The notes beneath the pieces were generated by a model that ran no database searches, was not told the origin of the DNA, and saw only the letters and a program-made list of their open reading frames with translations. 64,000 nucleotides of DNA from JAANXG01 sp049583715. Its GTDB lineage: Bacteria > Pseudomonadota > Gammaproteobacteria > Arenicellales > JAANXG01. The position numbers and the translations under genes are program-made. Location: positions 1 through 64,000 of the forward strand of contig JBAUWJ010000135.1 of the NCBI GenBank assembly GCA_049583715.1, in the 5' to 3' direction. This document shows, in pieces, positions 35,652-43,826 of this stretch (positions within the stretch are counted from its first letter, which is position 1; every line of letters starts with the position of its first letter).

Positions 35652-35688
35652 TGCCCGGGGCACCTCGAGCTCAAAGGTGCCCCGGGCA
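35652..35688. terminator. Transcription terminator after xsc
   Basis: A perfect 14-bp GC-rich stem with arms tgcccggggcacct (35652-35665) and aggtgccccgggca (35675-35688) and a 9-base loop. It starts 12 bases after the xsc stop. The trailing sequence ttgttcgtt is only moderately T-rich. It also protects against read-through from the convergent GMC gene. Confidence 0.7.
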
Positions 35689-35752
35689 TTGTTCGTTCTA
35701 CAAGTATCTTCCGCGCCTTCGAACCTGGACCAGGGATGCGATGGATTTGCGG

Positions 35753-35908
35753 TCTCGCCAAGACGCCAAGCACGCCAAGAAGTTTTTTCCGCCTTTTCCT
35801 CGAAACGACAGACGCTTCGAATCATCGCGGAACGTCGTGATCATGAGCCGCTCGCCGGGATTGTCTTGCCCCTCCACGCCCCTTGGCGTGCTTGGCGCCT
35901 TGGCGAGA
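35753..35908. repeat. 27-bp inverted repeat flanking 102 bp (CGCCAAG motif element)
   Basis: The arms tctcgccaagacgccaagcacgccaag (35753-35779) and its complement at 35882-35908 differ at one position. Each arm is itself an array of the GCCAAG motif with about 9-base spacing. The 102 bp inside has no gene. The element lies between the xsc terminator and the 3' end of the GMC gene and looks like a non-autonomous repeat. Confidence 0.65.
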
Positions 35909-35939
35909 AGAATATCTATTCCTTGAGTTGTCCACGAGA

Positions 35940-37544
35940 TCATGCGCTCGCGTCCGCCTTGATCATGTCGGCGGCTTTCTCCGCGATCATCACCACGGGC
36001 GCGTGGGTGTTGCCGGAGGTGATGGTGGGCATGATGGAGCAGTCGACGACCCGCAGCGCTTCCAGGCCATACACCCGCAGGCGCTCATCGACCACGGCCA
36101 TCGCATCCGATCCCATCTTGCAGGTGCCGGCCGGGTGGAAGATGGTGACGCCGGTAGCGCGAGCGGACTCGAGCAGCTCGTCATCCGAGCGTACGCCAGC
36201 ACCCGGAAGATACTCGTCGACGATGTAACCCTTCAGCGCCGGGGAGCTCGCGACCCGGCGCGCGAGCCGAAGCGCCGCGACCGCGGTCTCGCGGTCGAGC
36301 TCCGCCGAAAGATAGCCGGGCTCGATCGCCGGCGCGGCCACCGGATCGCGCGTCTTGATCATGACCCGCCCGCGGCTCTCGGGCCTGAGCTGGCAGACCG
36401 AGGTGGTGAAGCCCGGGAAGTCGTGCAGCGGCGCGCCCGGCAGGTCCGAGGACAGCGCGCCGAAGTGGAACTGGATGTCCGGCCTCGCAAGTCCGGGATG
36501 CGTACGCGCGAACGCACCTGCCTGGTTGATGCCGATCGCGAGCGGCCCCCTGCGGAACAGGACGTACTTCAGGCCCATGCCGAGCTTGCGCCGGAGGCTC
36601 CGCAGATCATCATTGGTGGTGATCGGCTTCGCACAGCGGTGGATCAACCGGACCTGCAGATGATCCTGCAGGTTCCGGCCGACGCCGGGAAGATGATGCA
36701 CCGGCGTTATCCCCCGGCTTCGCAGGGAATCCGCGTCGCCCACGCCGGAGAGCTGCAGGAGCTGCGGCGACTGGATGGCCCCGGCGCACAGTACGACCTC
36801 GCGCCGCGCCTGCGCTTCGCAGTCCCGTCCGTGCCGCCGGTAGGCGACGCCGTGTGCACGCACTCCCGTGAACAGGAGGCCGGTCGCGAGCGCGTTCGTC
36901 TCGACCCGAAGGTTCGGCCGTTTGCGCGCGGGCCGGAGGTAGGCCACGGCGGTACTGCAGCGCCTGCCGCGCCAGGTGTTGAGCTGAAAGCAGCCGGCGC
37001 CTTCCTGCGCCGGACCGTTGAAATCGTCGTTGCGCGGGATGCCCGCCTGCTCGCAGGCGGCGATGAACGCCCCGGCGAGCTCGTGGGGCTCGCCGATGTC
37101 CGACACGCCGAGCTCTCCGTCCGCACCATGGAGCGCGCTCGCGCCGCGCTGGTTTCGCTCCGCTTTGGTGAAATAAGGCAGCACGTCCTTCCAGCCCCAG
37201 CCGTCATTGCCGAGGTGCTCCCAGTGATCATAGTCCTCGGGCTGCCCGCGTATGTAGATCAGACCGTTGATCGAGCTCGAGCCGCCCAGCACCTTGCCCC
37301 GCGGCCAGTAAATCCTGCGATTGTTCATGCCCGGATCGGCTTCGGTATAGAAGCACCAGTTGTACTTCCCGTTGAACATGGTCCGGGCGTAGCCGATGGG
37401 GATGTGGATCCACGGATAGGTGTCCGGCGGGCCCGCTTCGAGCAGGAGAACACTGTCGCGGCCGCTCGCGCTCAGGCGGTTCGCCAGCACGCAGCCGGCC
37501 GAGCCGGCGCCCACGATGATGTAATCGAAAATCGACGTGGTCAT
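35940..37544 (-). CDS. GMC-family FAD oxidoreductase (choline-dehydrogenase type)
   Basis: A flavoprotein alcohol dehydrogenase of 534 residues. The FAD-binding start is DYIIVGAGSAGCVLANRLS, the GMC signature 1 is RGKVLGGSSSINGLIYIRG and signature 2 is GAIQSPQLLQLSGVG. The C-terminal catalytic part has HPAGTCKMG and SGNTHAPVVMIAEKAADMI, with the His/Asn pair. Choline, glucose-like alcohols and other substrates occur in this family. Cytochrome-linked isethionate dehydrogenase of Cupriavidus necator is also a GMC enzyme. Because this gene converges with xsc, isethionate oxidation to sulfoacetaldehyde is a fair inference, not shown by sequence. The start at 37544 (MTTSIFDYI) is chosen over upstream Mets. 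No betaine aldehyde dehydrogenase or choline transporter is present. Confidence 0.88.
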   Translation of the reverse strand: MTTSIFDYIIVGAGSAGCVLANRLSASGRDSVLLLEAGPPDTYPWIHIPIGYARTMFNGKYNWCFYTEADPGMNNRRIYWPRGKVLGGSSSINGLIYIRGQPEDYDHWEHLGNDGWGWKDVLPYFTKAERNQRGASALHGADGELGVSDIGEPHELAGAFIAACEQAGIPRNDDFNGPAQEGAGCFQLNTWRGRRCSTAVAYLRPARKRPNLRVETNALATGLLFTGVRAHGVAYRRHGRDCEAQARREVVLCAGAIQSPQLLQLSGVGDADSLRSRGITPVHHLPGVGRNLQDHLQVRLIHRCAKPITTNDDLRSLRRKLGMGLKYVLFRRGPLAIGINQAGAFARTHPGLARPDIQFHFGALSSDLPGAPLHDFPGFTTSVCQLRPESRGRVMIKTRDPVAAPAIEPGYLSAELDRETAVAALRLARRVASSPALKGYIVDEYLPGAGVRSDDELLESARATGVTIFHPAGTCKMGSDAMAVVDERLRVYGLEALRVVDCSIMPTITSGNTHAPVVMIAEKAADMIKADASA

Positions 37545-37617
37545 GGAGCACATTGTTCCCGCGCGAGGTGGCACGACTCCGCCGAGTCTCATGCCCGCTG
37601 CCCGCATTGGAACGGCA

Positions 37618-38106
37618 TCAAGGCGCCGTCAGCTTCTTCTCCCAGAACAGCGCCTTGCCGGACGTCGGGTCCAGCTCGTAGCCGGCGAACCCCACGGCCC
37701 GGTACGCGGCCTGGGCGACGGTATTGCCTTCGAGCACTTCCAGGGTCAGCTTGCAGCACCCGAGCTCCCGCGCGATCGCTTCGGCTCTCTCCAGCATCCG
37801 CCGGGAGACCCCCTTGCCGCGGTGGCGTGCCGAGACCACCACATCGTGGATGTTCAGCAGCGGCCGGCAGGCAAAGGTCGAGAAGCCCTCGAAGCAGACC
37901 GCCAGGCCCGCGGCCTCACCGTCCACGAGTCCGATGATGACGTGGGCCGTCTCCCGTTTGCGGAGCTCGACGACCAGGTTCCTCCGCACGTGGCCCGGGA
38001 GGGCCTTGCCGCCGCCCATCGGATCGCGGGCATATTCATCCATCAGTCGCACAACGATATCGGCGTGCCCGGCTTGCGAGAGATCGGCGTCGATCACCTC
38101 GATCAT
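37618..38106 (-). CDS. GNAT-family N-acetyltransferase
   Basis: A 162-residue GNAT enzyme. The acetyl-CoA-binding motif A is NIHDVVVSARHRGKGVSRRML (R/Q-x-x-G-x-G/A type, about residues 86-106), and motif B contains LEVLEGNTVAQAAYRAVGF. The C-terminus FWEKKL is common in the family. The substrate is not predictable. The start overlaps the end of the Dph6-like gene by 4 bases (ATGA), so the two are translationally coupled on the minus strand. This region may form a small operon with the VOC remnant upstream. Confidence 0.88.
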   Translation of the reverse strand: MIEVIDADLSQAGHADIVVRLMDEYARDPMGGGKALPGHVRRNLVVELRKRETAHVIIGLVDGEAAGLAVCFEGFSTFACRPLLNIHDVVVSARHRGKGVSRRMLERAEAIARELGCCKLTLEVLEGNTVAQAAYRAVGFAGYELDPTSGKALFWEKKLTAP

Positions 38107-38777
38107 GCGGCACCGGTATCCGGAAGCAGATCCGTGAAGACGAAGCCGTCGCGGGAAACCGTCTCCCCCACGGTGAGCCTCACGGGCTCCGCGAACATCG
38201 GCCCGTCGAAAGCGAAGCTGTGGAACTCGCCGTTCTCGCCGCAGGGATCGACACCTGCCGGCAGATCCTCGACGAACGATGCATCGTATTCGCGGCCGGC
38301 GAATTCGGCCCCAAGCTGCTTCGGGTCGACGCAGGTGATCCTCGCTCGCAGACCGCCGTCGACCATCTCCCGCGCGAGCTCCGCCGTCGGCATGCCCCAG
38401 ATGGGGAAGACGGGGGCAATTCCCGTGTTCCGCAGGTTGTCCTCCCGGTATCGCCTGATATCCTCGAGGAACAGATCACCGAAGGCGAAGGACTCGACGC
38501 CTTGCCGCCGCGCCAGCCGGACGAAGTCCGTCATGATCGCTTCATACTCCGCGTTGCTGCAGGGACTCGGAATCGGAATGAGCTGAATCGGGAGTCCCAG
38601 GCACTCCGCCTGCCGCAGCAGCAGCTCGACCCTCACCGCGTGCATCGCCACGCGTTCGAACTCTTCATTGATGGTCGAGAAAAGCCCGACCACGTCAACG
38701 CCGCTTTGCCCGCGCAGGACCTGGAGCGCCCAGGCGCTGTCCTTTCCGCTGCTCCACGACAGCAATGTCTTTCTCAT
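38103..38777 (-). CDS. Dph6-like adenine nucleotide alpha hydrolase (ATP pyrophosphatase)
   Basis: A 224-residue PP-loop ATPase of the Dph6/diphthine-ammonia-ligase-like family. The PP-loop is SWSSGKDSAWAL (residues 7-18). Family motifs NAEYEAIMTDFVRLARRQGVESFAFGDLFLEDIR and PIWGMPTAELAREMVDGGLRARITCVD follow, then FHSFAFDGP. Bacteria lack diphthamide, so the bacterial function is unknown; an amide-forming or ATP-pyrophosphatase reaction on a small molecule is likely. It overlaps the GNAT gene downstream by 4 bases and starts 4 bases after the stop of a degraded VOC gene. Confidence 0.88.
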   Translation of the reverse strand: MRKTLLSWSSGKDSAWALQVLRGQSGVDVVGLFSTINEEFERVAMHAVRVELLLRQAECLGLPIQLIPIPSPCSNAEYEAIMTDFVRLARRQGVESFAFGDLFLEDIRRYREDNLRNTGIAPVFPIWGMPTAELAREMVDGGLRARITCVDPKQLGAEFAGREYDASFVEDLPAGVDPCGENGEFHSFAFDGPMFAEPVRLTVGETVSRDGFVFTDLLPDTGAA

Positions 38778-38781
38778 CTGA

Positions 38782-38883
38782 TCAGTCTTCCGGCGTGTGG
38801 CAGACGGCTTCGAGGTTGTGGCCGTCGGGCCCGATGACGAAGGCCGGGTCGATCACCGCCATACCCATGTGGTCGAATATCAT
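38782..38883 (-). pseudogene. VOC/glyoxalase-family gene remnant with internal deletion
   Basis: A 33-residue frame (MIFDHMGMAVIDPAFVIGPDGHNLEAVCHTPED). Its first 11 residues resemble the opening of VOC-superfamily proteins and the last 20 match their C-terminal strand, PAFVxGPDGHNLEAVCH, including the metal-binding Glu. The roughly 90 residues that should lie between are absent, so an in-frame internal deletion has removed most of the domain. It could not fold as a normal VOC protein. It abuts the Dph6-like gene and may still provide its translation leader. Confidence 0.75.
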
Positions 38884-39014
38884 CAATGGTCTCCCAGGGC
38901 CGGGAAAGTCCACCGTGCGGGATCACGTCCGGCAGCCTCCGCAGCGCAGGAGGCGATTATAGCGAGAGAGGCGAGCCAATACGCGGCCGGGACGAATGCG
39001 GATTCATTTTCATA

Positions 39015-39653
39015 CTATTCGGTTGTCAGTCGCCTCATGGCGGTGATTCTGACGGGAGGCGTAAGAAGCTGCCCCTTTGCAGGCCGGTCGTGTATCTCTC
39101 TCACCACGTCCATACCCTCCACGACCCGGCCGAAGGCCGCAAAGCCCTGGCCGTCCGGGTTTCGCCTGCCGCCGAAATCCAGCTCCGGCTGGTCGCCGAT
39201 ACAGATGAAGAACTCCGAGCTTGCCGATCCCGGCCGGATTCGCGCCATGGAGAGCGTTCCGTCCAGGTGGTGTATCCCGGTCTTCCTGGTCGTCTCCTGC
39301 CTGATGGGAGGAAGCCGCTGCTTGTTGGGAGCAAATCCCAGTCCGCCTTGTATGACCTCGATCTTCACCGCATCGTTCGGCTGGTTATCGAGTCTGACCG
39401 TCCTGTAGAAGACGGCTCCGGCATACCGCCGCTCAGCGACATATCTCAGAAAATTGGCGGTGGTGACGGGTGCGTGCGCCTGGTCCAGCTCGACGACAAT
39501 CCTTCCCAGATCGGTCTGCATCAATACCCTGGGCGACGTTGCGCGAGCCGCGGCGCCGCCGGAGCAGCCGGCGCAAAGCAGGACGGTTGCCAGCCCAGTG
39601 CCGATCCACGCGAATCGCCCTGCCGTCACCGAAGCCCCCCATTCGCCGTTCAT
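39015..39653 (-). CDS. Cyclophilin-type peptidylprolyl isomerase, probable lipoprotein
   Basis: A 212-residue prolyl isomerase with a lipoprotein signal (LATVLLCAGC, lipobox Cys near residue 30), so probably outer-membrane anchored in the periplasm. The cyclophilin domain (about 44-205) shows TDLGRIVVELDQAHAPVTTANFLRYV, FYRTVR with the catalytic Arg, VIQGGLGF, LSMARIRPGSASSEFFICIGD and FAAFGRVVEGMDVVREI. The IRPGSASSEFFI block corresponds to the substrate site. The loop LRLDNQPNDAVKIEV is longer than in PpiA. The gene is divergent from the PhnD-like gene, so the 114-bp gap should hold two promoters. Confidence 0.92.
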   Translation of the reverse strand: MNGEWGASVTAGRFAWIGTGLATVLLCAGCSGGAAARATSPRVLMQTDLGRIVVELDQAHAPVTTANFLRYVAERRYAGAVFYRTVRLDNQPNDAVKIEVIQGGLGFAPNKQRLPPIRQETTRKTGIHHLDGTLSMARIRPGSASSEFFICIGDQPELDFGGRRNPDGQGFAAFGRVVEGMDVVREIHDRPAKGQLLTPPVRITAMRRLTTE

Positions 39654-39767
39654 GGATGCACGCTGCCTGTTTCACCACCATTGTATCGCGTCGCGCCGCT
39701 CGCCAACCCGGTGGAGACAATGCCCGTCGCCCGGTCGAAGATGGAATTCCACACGGCTTCCCCTAAA

Positions 39768-40646
39768 ATGCCGTTCTTTCCTGCGATAAAATACAAACGG
39801 GAACGAACCTCGGGTGTCTGGGCCGCCGTGCGACCTGTAGTGCTGGTTCTGATACTGATCTGGAGCGTCTCGGGACAGGCGCTCGCGGATACATACCGCT
39901 TCTCCGCGCCGCCCAGGTCGGGCGTGGAGGAGAGTCGATCCCTGTTCACCCCCCTGATGGACTTGCTGAGCGGGCGGACCGGCCAAACGTTCGTCTATAT
40001 TCATCCCGACGGCTGGTTCTCCTATCAGACCGATATACGCAAGGGCCGCTACGATCTGCTGCTGGACGACGCGCACTTCGCGAGCTGGCGGATCGCTTCC
40101 CTGGGCTACTTACCCCTCGTCCGGGCGAGCAGCAGCGTCAGGTTCGTGGCCGTCGCCCCGAGGGACGGCAGGGTCTACAGCAAGGAAGATCTCATCGGAG
40201 AGCCGGTATGCACTTATCCACCTCCCGACCTCGGTACCGTGAGCTTCCTTCGCAAGTTTCACGGACCGTTCCAGGTGCCGCGGATACTGGCGACCCCGGA
40301 TCCGCTCGACCGCATCAAACGCCTGCTGGCCGGTGAATGCGCCGCCGCCGTGTTGTCCCGGCATCTGTATTCCGAATCCGATGAGATGCGTGACGTCGCA
40401 CACCGGTTGAAGATCATCACCCAGACCGACGCCTACCCCGGGCTGACGCTCACGGTCAACCCACGGGTGCCGGAGGCTCTGAGGAACGAGATACGCGGGA
40501 TTCTGCTGTCCCCCGCCGGCCAGCAGGCCACCGCGAAGCTCCGAAACGCGCTCGCCCACGGCGACGACTTCGTGGCCGCGAGCAGCAAGGACTACGCCGG
40601 GCTGGCCAAGCTGCTGGCGAACTACCCGGGGTTCGAGAAACCCTGA
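39768..40646 (+). CDS. PhnD/SsuA-type periplasmic substrate-binding protein (orphan)
   Basis: A protein of about 292 residues with a hydrophobic signal segment (VVLVLILIWSVSGQALA, ending near residue 39). It then has a PhnD-like binding fold: YRFSAPPRSGVEESRSLFTPLMDLLS, LLLDDAHFASWRI, VAVAPRDGRVYSKEDLIGEPVC, and AAVLSRHLYSES. It probably binds an anion or small organic ligand in the periplasm. There is no ABC permease or ATPase next to it, so it may serve a distant transporter or act as a sensor. Starts at 39768, 39741 or 39720 are possible; none has a good ribosome site. Confidence 0.8.
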   Translation: MPFFPAIKYKRERTSGVWAAVRPVVLVLILIWSVSGQALADTYRFSAPPRSGVEESRSLFTPLMDLLSGRTGQTFVYIHPDGWFSYQTDIRKGRYDLLLDDAHFASWRIASLGYLPLVRASSSVRFVAVAPRDGRVYSKEDLIGEPVCTYPPPDLGTVSFLRKFHGPFQVPRILATPDPLDRIKRLLAGECAAAVLSRHLYSESDEMRDVAHRLKIITQTDAYPGLTLTVNPRVPEALRNEIRGILLSPAGQQATAKLRNALAHGDDFVAASSKDYAGLAKLLANYPGFEKP

Positions 40647-40960
40647 CTCGCCCTCCGGAGCACCGCCAGGAGGGTCGAGGCTATAATCTATCGGCGCGAG
40701 GCTGGATCATCATCACGGCGCCGCTGCGGTGGCGCCTCGCCCAAAGGAAGGAATGCCATGACCGCGTTTGACCGAACACCCGCCGGACTGCTGTTGGAAA
40801 TCTGCCGATGCACCTGCCGCTTCCTTGCACACCCCGAACTCTGGTTCGAGCACCATCACCGTGCCGGCACGAAGAAGCAGGTCGATAACAACCAGAAGGG
40901 GAACTACAGGCTCCGGTCAACGACGTTCTGCTCACCGGCTGAAGGACGATCGCTTTTGTC
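40647..40960. other. Intergenic region between convergent genes, with one weak reading frame
   Basis: A 314-bp gap. An ATG at 40758 with an AAGGAAGGA site opens a 117-codon frame to 41111, but its last third lies antisense to the guanine deaminase gene and I recognise no family. It may be the 5' end of a decayed gene. No convincing terminator hairpin was found for either flanking gene. Confidence 0.4.
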
Positions 40961-42277
40961 TCATCCCCCGCGCAGTGGCACGGTGCTTGCGTCTCCGGCG
41001 ATGTACACGGCATGGATATTACGGTCATCGCCAAGCATGGTCAGGGCGAACAGCTTCTCCACCACATCCCGAGACTTGGACATGCGTCTCGCCGTGAGCG
41101 GCGTGGCGTGAGGGTCGATCACGACGAAGTCGGCCTCCTTGCCGGACTCGAAGTTGCCGATTGTGTCATCCATATACAGGGAGTGCGCGCCGCCGAGGGT
41201 CGCGAGGTAGAAGGCTCGCCGCGGCGTCAGCGTCTGCCCGCGGAGTTGCAGGACCTTGTAGGCCTCACCGAGGGTTCGGGGAATGTTGTAGCTCGTGCCG
41301 CCGCCGACGTCCGTGCCGATACCGGTCCGCACGCGGTGCGCGTCGGCGGCCGCGAGGTCATAGAGCCCGCTGCCCAGGAACAGGTTGGAGGTGGGACAGA
41401 ACGCCGCGGCGGCGCCGGCCTCCCCCATGCGCCGGCGATCCGTGTCGTCCACGTGAATGCAATGGGCATACACCGAGCGTTCACGGACCAGGCCGAAGTG
41501 GTCGTAGACGTCCAGGTAGCTGCGCCGCGCCGGGAAGAGCTTCCTCACCCAGGCCACCTCGTCGACGTTCTCGGCGAGGTGGGTCTGAACGAACACCCCG
41601 GGATGCTCCGCCGCCAGACGGCCGGCCGCAATGAGCTGCTCGTCGCTGGAAGTCACCGCGAAGCGCGGGGTAATGGCGTAGGACAACCGCTCCACGCCGT
41701 GCCACTTCTCTATCAATGCCTTGCTGTCGCGATAGCCCGATTCCGCGGTATCGCGCAGGTCCTCCGGGCAATTGCGGTCCATGAGTACCTTGCCGGCGAT
41801 CAGGCGCATGCCGCGCGCCCGGGCACCCTCGAAGATCGCGTCCACGGACTGCGGATGGACGGTGGCGAACACGAGGGCGGTGGTGGTGCCGTTGCGCAGC
41901 AGCTCATCGAGGAAGAACGATGCGGCTCCGCGGGCGACGGCTTCGTCCTTGAACCGCGCCTCCGCGGGAAACGTGTAGTTGTTCAGCCAGTCCAGGAGCT
42001 GCGCACCGTAGGAGGCGATGACGTCGACCTGGGGGTAATGGATGTGGGTGTCCACGAATCCCGGCACGATCAGCTTGCCGGTGTGGTCCACCACGGTCGC
42101 GTCGGACGGCAGCCGGCGAAGCACGTCATCCGCCGGTCCAAGCTCGCGGACCTTGCCTCCGGAGACGCACAGGATTCCGTCGGGCAGGATCTCCAGGGCA
42201 TCGTCATCGCCGCAGCCCGGGTCCCGCAGGGCGTGGACAATCGAGCCGCGGTACGCCTGCAACGGCGAAGTGCTCAA
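40961..42277 (-). CDS. guaD: Guanine deaminase
   Basis: A zinc amidohydrolase of 438 residues that converts guanine to xanthine. The signature is VDTHIHYPQVDVIASYGAQLLDWLNNYTFPAE (metal His pair and the guanine-binding loop). Later metal ligands are in QTHLAEN, YAHCIHVDD and the Asp of GIGTDVGGGTSYN. The start appears to be TTG at 42277. It is preceded by GGGCGGGGGCGC and overlaps the stop of the ureidoglycolate lyase gene as TTGA, and the family N-terminus (LQAYRGSIVHALRDPG) begins there. It is the last gene of the purine island and feeds XdhABC. Confidence 0.92.
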   Translation of the reverse strand: MSTSPLQAYRGSIVHALRDPGCGDDDALEILPDGILCVSGGKVRELGPADDVLRRLPSDATVVDHTGKLIVPGFVDTHIHYPQVDVIASYGAQLLDWLNNYTFPAEARFKDEAVARGAASFFLDELLRNGTTTALVFATVHPQSVDAIFEGARARGMRLIAGKVLMDRNCPEDLRDTAESGYRDSKALIEKWHGVERLSYAITPRFAVTSSDEQLIAAGRLAAEHPGVFVQTHLAENVDEVAWVRKLFPARRSYLDVYDHFGLVRERSVYAHCIHVDDTDRRRMGEAGAAAAFCPTSNLFLGSGLYDLAAADAHRVRTGIGTDVGGGTSYNIPRTLGEAYKVLQLRGQTLTPRRAFYLATLGGAHSLYMDDTIGNFESGKEADFVVIDPHATPLTARRMSKSRDVVEKLFALTMLGDDRNIHAVYIAGDASTVPLRGG

Positions 42278-42807
42278 GCGCCCCCGCCCTGACCGTGCCG
42301 GACATCGACCGCTACGCTGACCTGCACGGACGATTCGAGCTCGCGCTCCTCGCAGTTGTCTCCCGGTCCGCCGCGGTCGATGACGACAAACCGCTGTCCG
42401 CGCTCGAACGCCACCAACGGCATGTGCCAGGTACCGCGGTGGTAGTTGACGCCCTGGCGGCCGTTGCTCACGAACGCGCGCAGGTCGTCCGGCGCCACCG
42501 TCTCGCCGGCCGGCGCCACCACCACGCACATGACGACCTCACCCATGGGTATGAACGCCTGGCTTCCAACGGGATGTCGCTCGACGAGCCTCACCGGCAA
42601 CGGCACCTCGCCGGCATGCGTGCACTCGACGATGCCCACCACCGCGTGACCGCCGTCGCCGACGTCGATGGCCGCGAGATCATCGAAGCGCTCGATCGTC
42701 CCGCGGTTGATCGGGTAGTGGCGCGCGCCATCGGTCTCAATGACCTCCCCGAAGGGCGCGAAGGCTTCGCGGGTCAGGGGCCGGGCCTCGAGCACGTGTA
42801 CAGGCAT
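42274..42807 (-). CDS. allA: Ureidoglycolate lyase
   Basis: A cupin-type lyase of 177 residues that splits ureidoglycolate to glyoxylate and urea, the last step of the allantoin route. Family motifs are LTREAFAPFGEVIE at the N-terminus, GIVECTHAGEVPLPVRLVERHPVGSQAFIPMG and NYHRGTWHMPLVAFERGQRFVVIDRGG with the metal His. The C-terminal acidic-then-basic tail is typical in length. It is 2 bp downstream of allantoicase and overlaps guaD by 4 bases, so the three are co-translated. Confidence 0.94.
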   Translation of the reverse strand: MPVHVLEARPLTREAFAPFGEVIETDGARHYPINRGTIERFDDLAAIDVGDGGHAVVGIVECTHAGEVPLPVRLVERHPVGSQAFIPMGEVVMCVVVAPAGETVAPDDLRAFVSNGRQGVNYHRGTWHMPLVAFERGQRFVVIDRGGPGDNCEERELESSVQVSVAVDVRHGQGGGA

Positions 42808-42809
42808 GT

Positions 42810-43826
42810 CTATTCCGATTCCGTCAGGTGCCCGAACACCCGCAGGCGGCTCACGCCGCCGTCGGGAAAGATGTTCAGGCGTATGTGGGACACCAGACCC
42901 GGCGAGTCGATGTCCCGCTTGAAGACGTGCTGGCGGTCCGCCTGCAGCTTGCTCTCCCGGAGCAGCAGAGGCCAGGACCGACTGGCGGCGATGAGCCGGT
43001 CGACATCGGTCTCCGTCGTATGGCCGGCCTGTATGCTGGCGCAGTCCGGATAGTTGCCCTTGAAGTGCGCCGTGTCGATTTCGATGGCCTCGATAATACC
43101 GGCCCGCCCCAGCGCCAGGATCACCCAGTCGTGCCCGGGCCCCCGCCGGCGCGCGGTTTCCCAGCCGTCGCCCATGTTCACGCCCCGCCCGGGCGCGTTC
43201 AGGTTGTGCATACTGCCGAAGTGCTCGTCACTGCAGGCCAGCGCCCGGCCGCCGTTCTCCAGGGCCATCAGGTCGAAAGTGCCGCCCGCCGCCAGGGCGT
43301 CCCAGTCCGGCTGCACTTCGCCGTAAACGCGCAGGCGGGCGACGCCGCCATCAGGGTGGATGTTCACCCGCAGGTGCGTGCACGCCGGTCCGGTCGCGGC
43401 GGCGAGGAAATGATGAGAGTCACCCCTCAAGGGTGCGCGTGGGACAACCTCCCACCACTCGTCTTCCCCGGCAGGCTGCCGCTTGTCGCTCAGGCAGGCT
43501 TCGATGGAAACCTCCGGCGCGTAGTTGCCGGTGAAATGCGAGGTATCGACGTCGAAGCCCTTCACGATGCAGGCCGATCCGAGACGAATCACGCAGTGAT
43601 CGTGCCCGGGCTCGCGGCGGCGACGCGTCTCCCAGCCGTCCATCCACTTGCCGTGGTCGTCGTACTTGCCGGGAATGAATACGGGGGCCGCGGGGTCGAT
43701 CAGCCTTTCCTTCGCCCCGAAAAACTCGTCGTTGGCGAAGATCACCCGCGCGCCGAGTCTCGGCTGCGCCAGGTTGACCAGGGTGGTGAAGGAGGGACGC
43801 TTCGCAGTGGAATCGTTCATGGACAT
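42810..43826 (-). CDS. alc: Allantoicase
   Basis: Hydrolyses allantoate to ureidoglycolate and urea. It has 338 residues and is made of two similar jelly-roll repeats: residues about 15-170 with GKWMDGWETRRRREPGHDHCVIRLG, and about 190-335 with VNMGDGWETARRRGPGHDWVILALG. The duplicated DGWET-RRR-PGHD and R-NI-PDGGV-RLRV-G motifs are diagnostic. The ATG at 43826 overlaps the uraD stop (TGATG); an ATG six bases inside is also possible. It is followed 2 bp later by the ureidoglycolate lyase gene. Confidence 0.95.
   Translation of the reverse strand: MSMNDSTAKRPSFTTLVNLAQPRLGARVIFANDEFFGAKERLIDPAAPVFIPGKYDDHGKWMDGWETRRRREPGHDHCVIRLGSACIVKGFDVDTSHFTGNYAPEVSIEACLSDKRQPAGEDEWWEVVPRAPLRGDSHHFLAAATGPACTHLRVNIHPDGGVARLRVYGEVQPDWDALAAGGTFDLMALENGGRALACSDEHFGSMHNLNAPGRGVNMGDGWETARRRGPGHDWVILALGRAGIIEAIEIDTAHFKGNYPDCASIQAGHTTETDVDRLIAASRSWPLLLRESKLQADRQHVFKRDIDSPGLVSHIRLNIFPDGGVSRLRVFGHLTESE

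Noticed and set aside
35940..37544. The GMC gene as betA of a glycine-betaine operon
   Set aside because: No betB, betI or choline transporter is nearby and the neighbours are sulfonate genes, so the specific choline name is not justified.
40758..41111. A 117-codon plus-strand gene
   Set aside because: It has a good ribosome site but no family likeness, and its 3' third is antisense to guanine deaminase. It was kept only as a remark in the intergenic entry.
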